64,000 nt of DNA. Origin: CANHBY01 sp046342195. GTDB taxonomy: Bacteria > Pseudomonadota > Gammaproteobacteria > Burkholderiales > Burkholderiaceae_C. Numbering within the stretch: position 1 is the stretch's first letter; each line of letters begins with the position of its first letter. Positions 63,857-64,000 of the stretch are shown here, one piece after another. The stretch is taken from NCBI GenBank assembly GCA_046342195.1, contig JBKDQE010000021.1, forward strand, positions 3,001 through 67,000, in the 5' to 3' direction. Below the pieces are notes generated by a model. The model was not told the origin of the DNA. It did not search any database and saw only the letters and a program-made list of their open reading frames with translations. Both the position numbers and the translations under genes were made by a program.

Positions 63857-64000
63857 GTAAGCGCGCGCCAAACCCATCTTGACCCCTACGCGAAGCTCTG
63901 CTCAGGTTTGGAGGGGGGCGTCCAGCGGTGCGGCAGCAACTCAGCCAATCGGCTGTTGGGCCAGGTGGGGAGTTTGGTGAGGATGTCTTTGAGATAGGCC
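63857..64000 (-). mobile_element. IS66-family insertion sequence (right end, continues off window)
   Basis: The inserted DNA begins GTAAGCG, the terminal sequence typical of IS66-family elements, directly followed inwards by the end of a transposase gene. It inserted just after an ATG with a good ribosome-binding site, so it probably disrupts a + strand gene. Confidence 0.75.
63886..64000 (-). CDS. IS66-family transposase, C-terminal end
   Basis: The last 38 codons on the minus strand include KDILTKLPTWPNSRLAELL and LPHRWTPP, the conserved tail of IS66 TnpC-type transposases. The stop is 29 bases inside the element's terminal repeat. The rest lies beyond the window. Confidence 0.85.
   Translation of the reverse strand, partial: AYLKDILTKLPTWPNSRLAELLPHRWTPPSKPEQSFA

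Overview
This window is bacterial chromosome from a betaproteobacterium, most likely of the order Burkholderiales. The evidence is gene order: ftsB-eno-kdsA-pyrG, petABC-sspA-sspB, hemW-rdgB-rph, and DUF3579 next to argD-argF, together with a short H-NS protein and a YggX protein. I cannot name a genus from the sequence alone.

Positions 1-45800 are mostly core genome. From the left: a truncated AstE/AspA-type deacylase; a ZnuABC zinc importer with a small His-rich membrane peptide upstream; and a roughly 6 kb gene for a 2016-residue lipoprotein (galactose-oxidase-like kelch, discoidin, PKD, beta-propeller, di-haem cytochrome and PA14 modules) coupled to a mono-haem cytochrome c. Then come hemW-rdgB-rph, a PP2C phosphatase with a Ser/Thr kinase, yicC, the sspAB and cytochrome bc1 genes, ppiD, tRNA-Val, hupB, pgsA, hrpA, argA, yggX, an H-NS gene, a thioesterase, ftsB-eno-kdsA-pyrG, nth, DUF3579, argD-argF, glnS and a SWIM/SNF2 helicase. 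A probable small RNA on the + strand lies between the thioesterase and ftsB.

Positions 45900-55500 form an accessory island. Two truncated transposases in opposite orientation open it. A tightly overlapped type I restriction-modification operon follows: half-size HsdS, HsdM, RhuM-like protein, full-size HsdS, HsdR and a YgjP/SprT-like metallopeptidase. The end of a 160-bp inverted-repeat element abuts and terminates the last gene. A 3' tRNA fragment, probably tRNA-Pro, with GGAGCAG repeats beside it looks like an integration scar.

Positions 55500-64000 are GC-rich and plasmid-like. They hold a hipBA toxin-antitoxin pair; a divergent gene for a protein that appears to fuse a HEPN-type RNase domain to an OST-HTH/LOTUS domain; an excisionase-like HTH gene; an unknown gene; a TrfA-like replication initiator with three 21-bp-spaced iteron-like repeats; a single-strand DNA-binding protein; a replication-relaxation family protein; a long inverted repeat; and an IS66-family element entering at the right edge. 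hipBA and the HEPN-LOTUS gene share a control region carrying four near-identical boxes about 49 bp apart. This is the strongest candidate for a little-described defence or stress module here.
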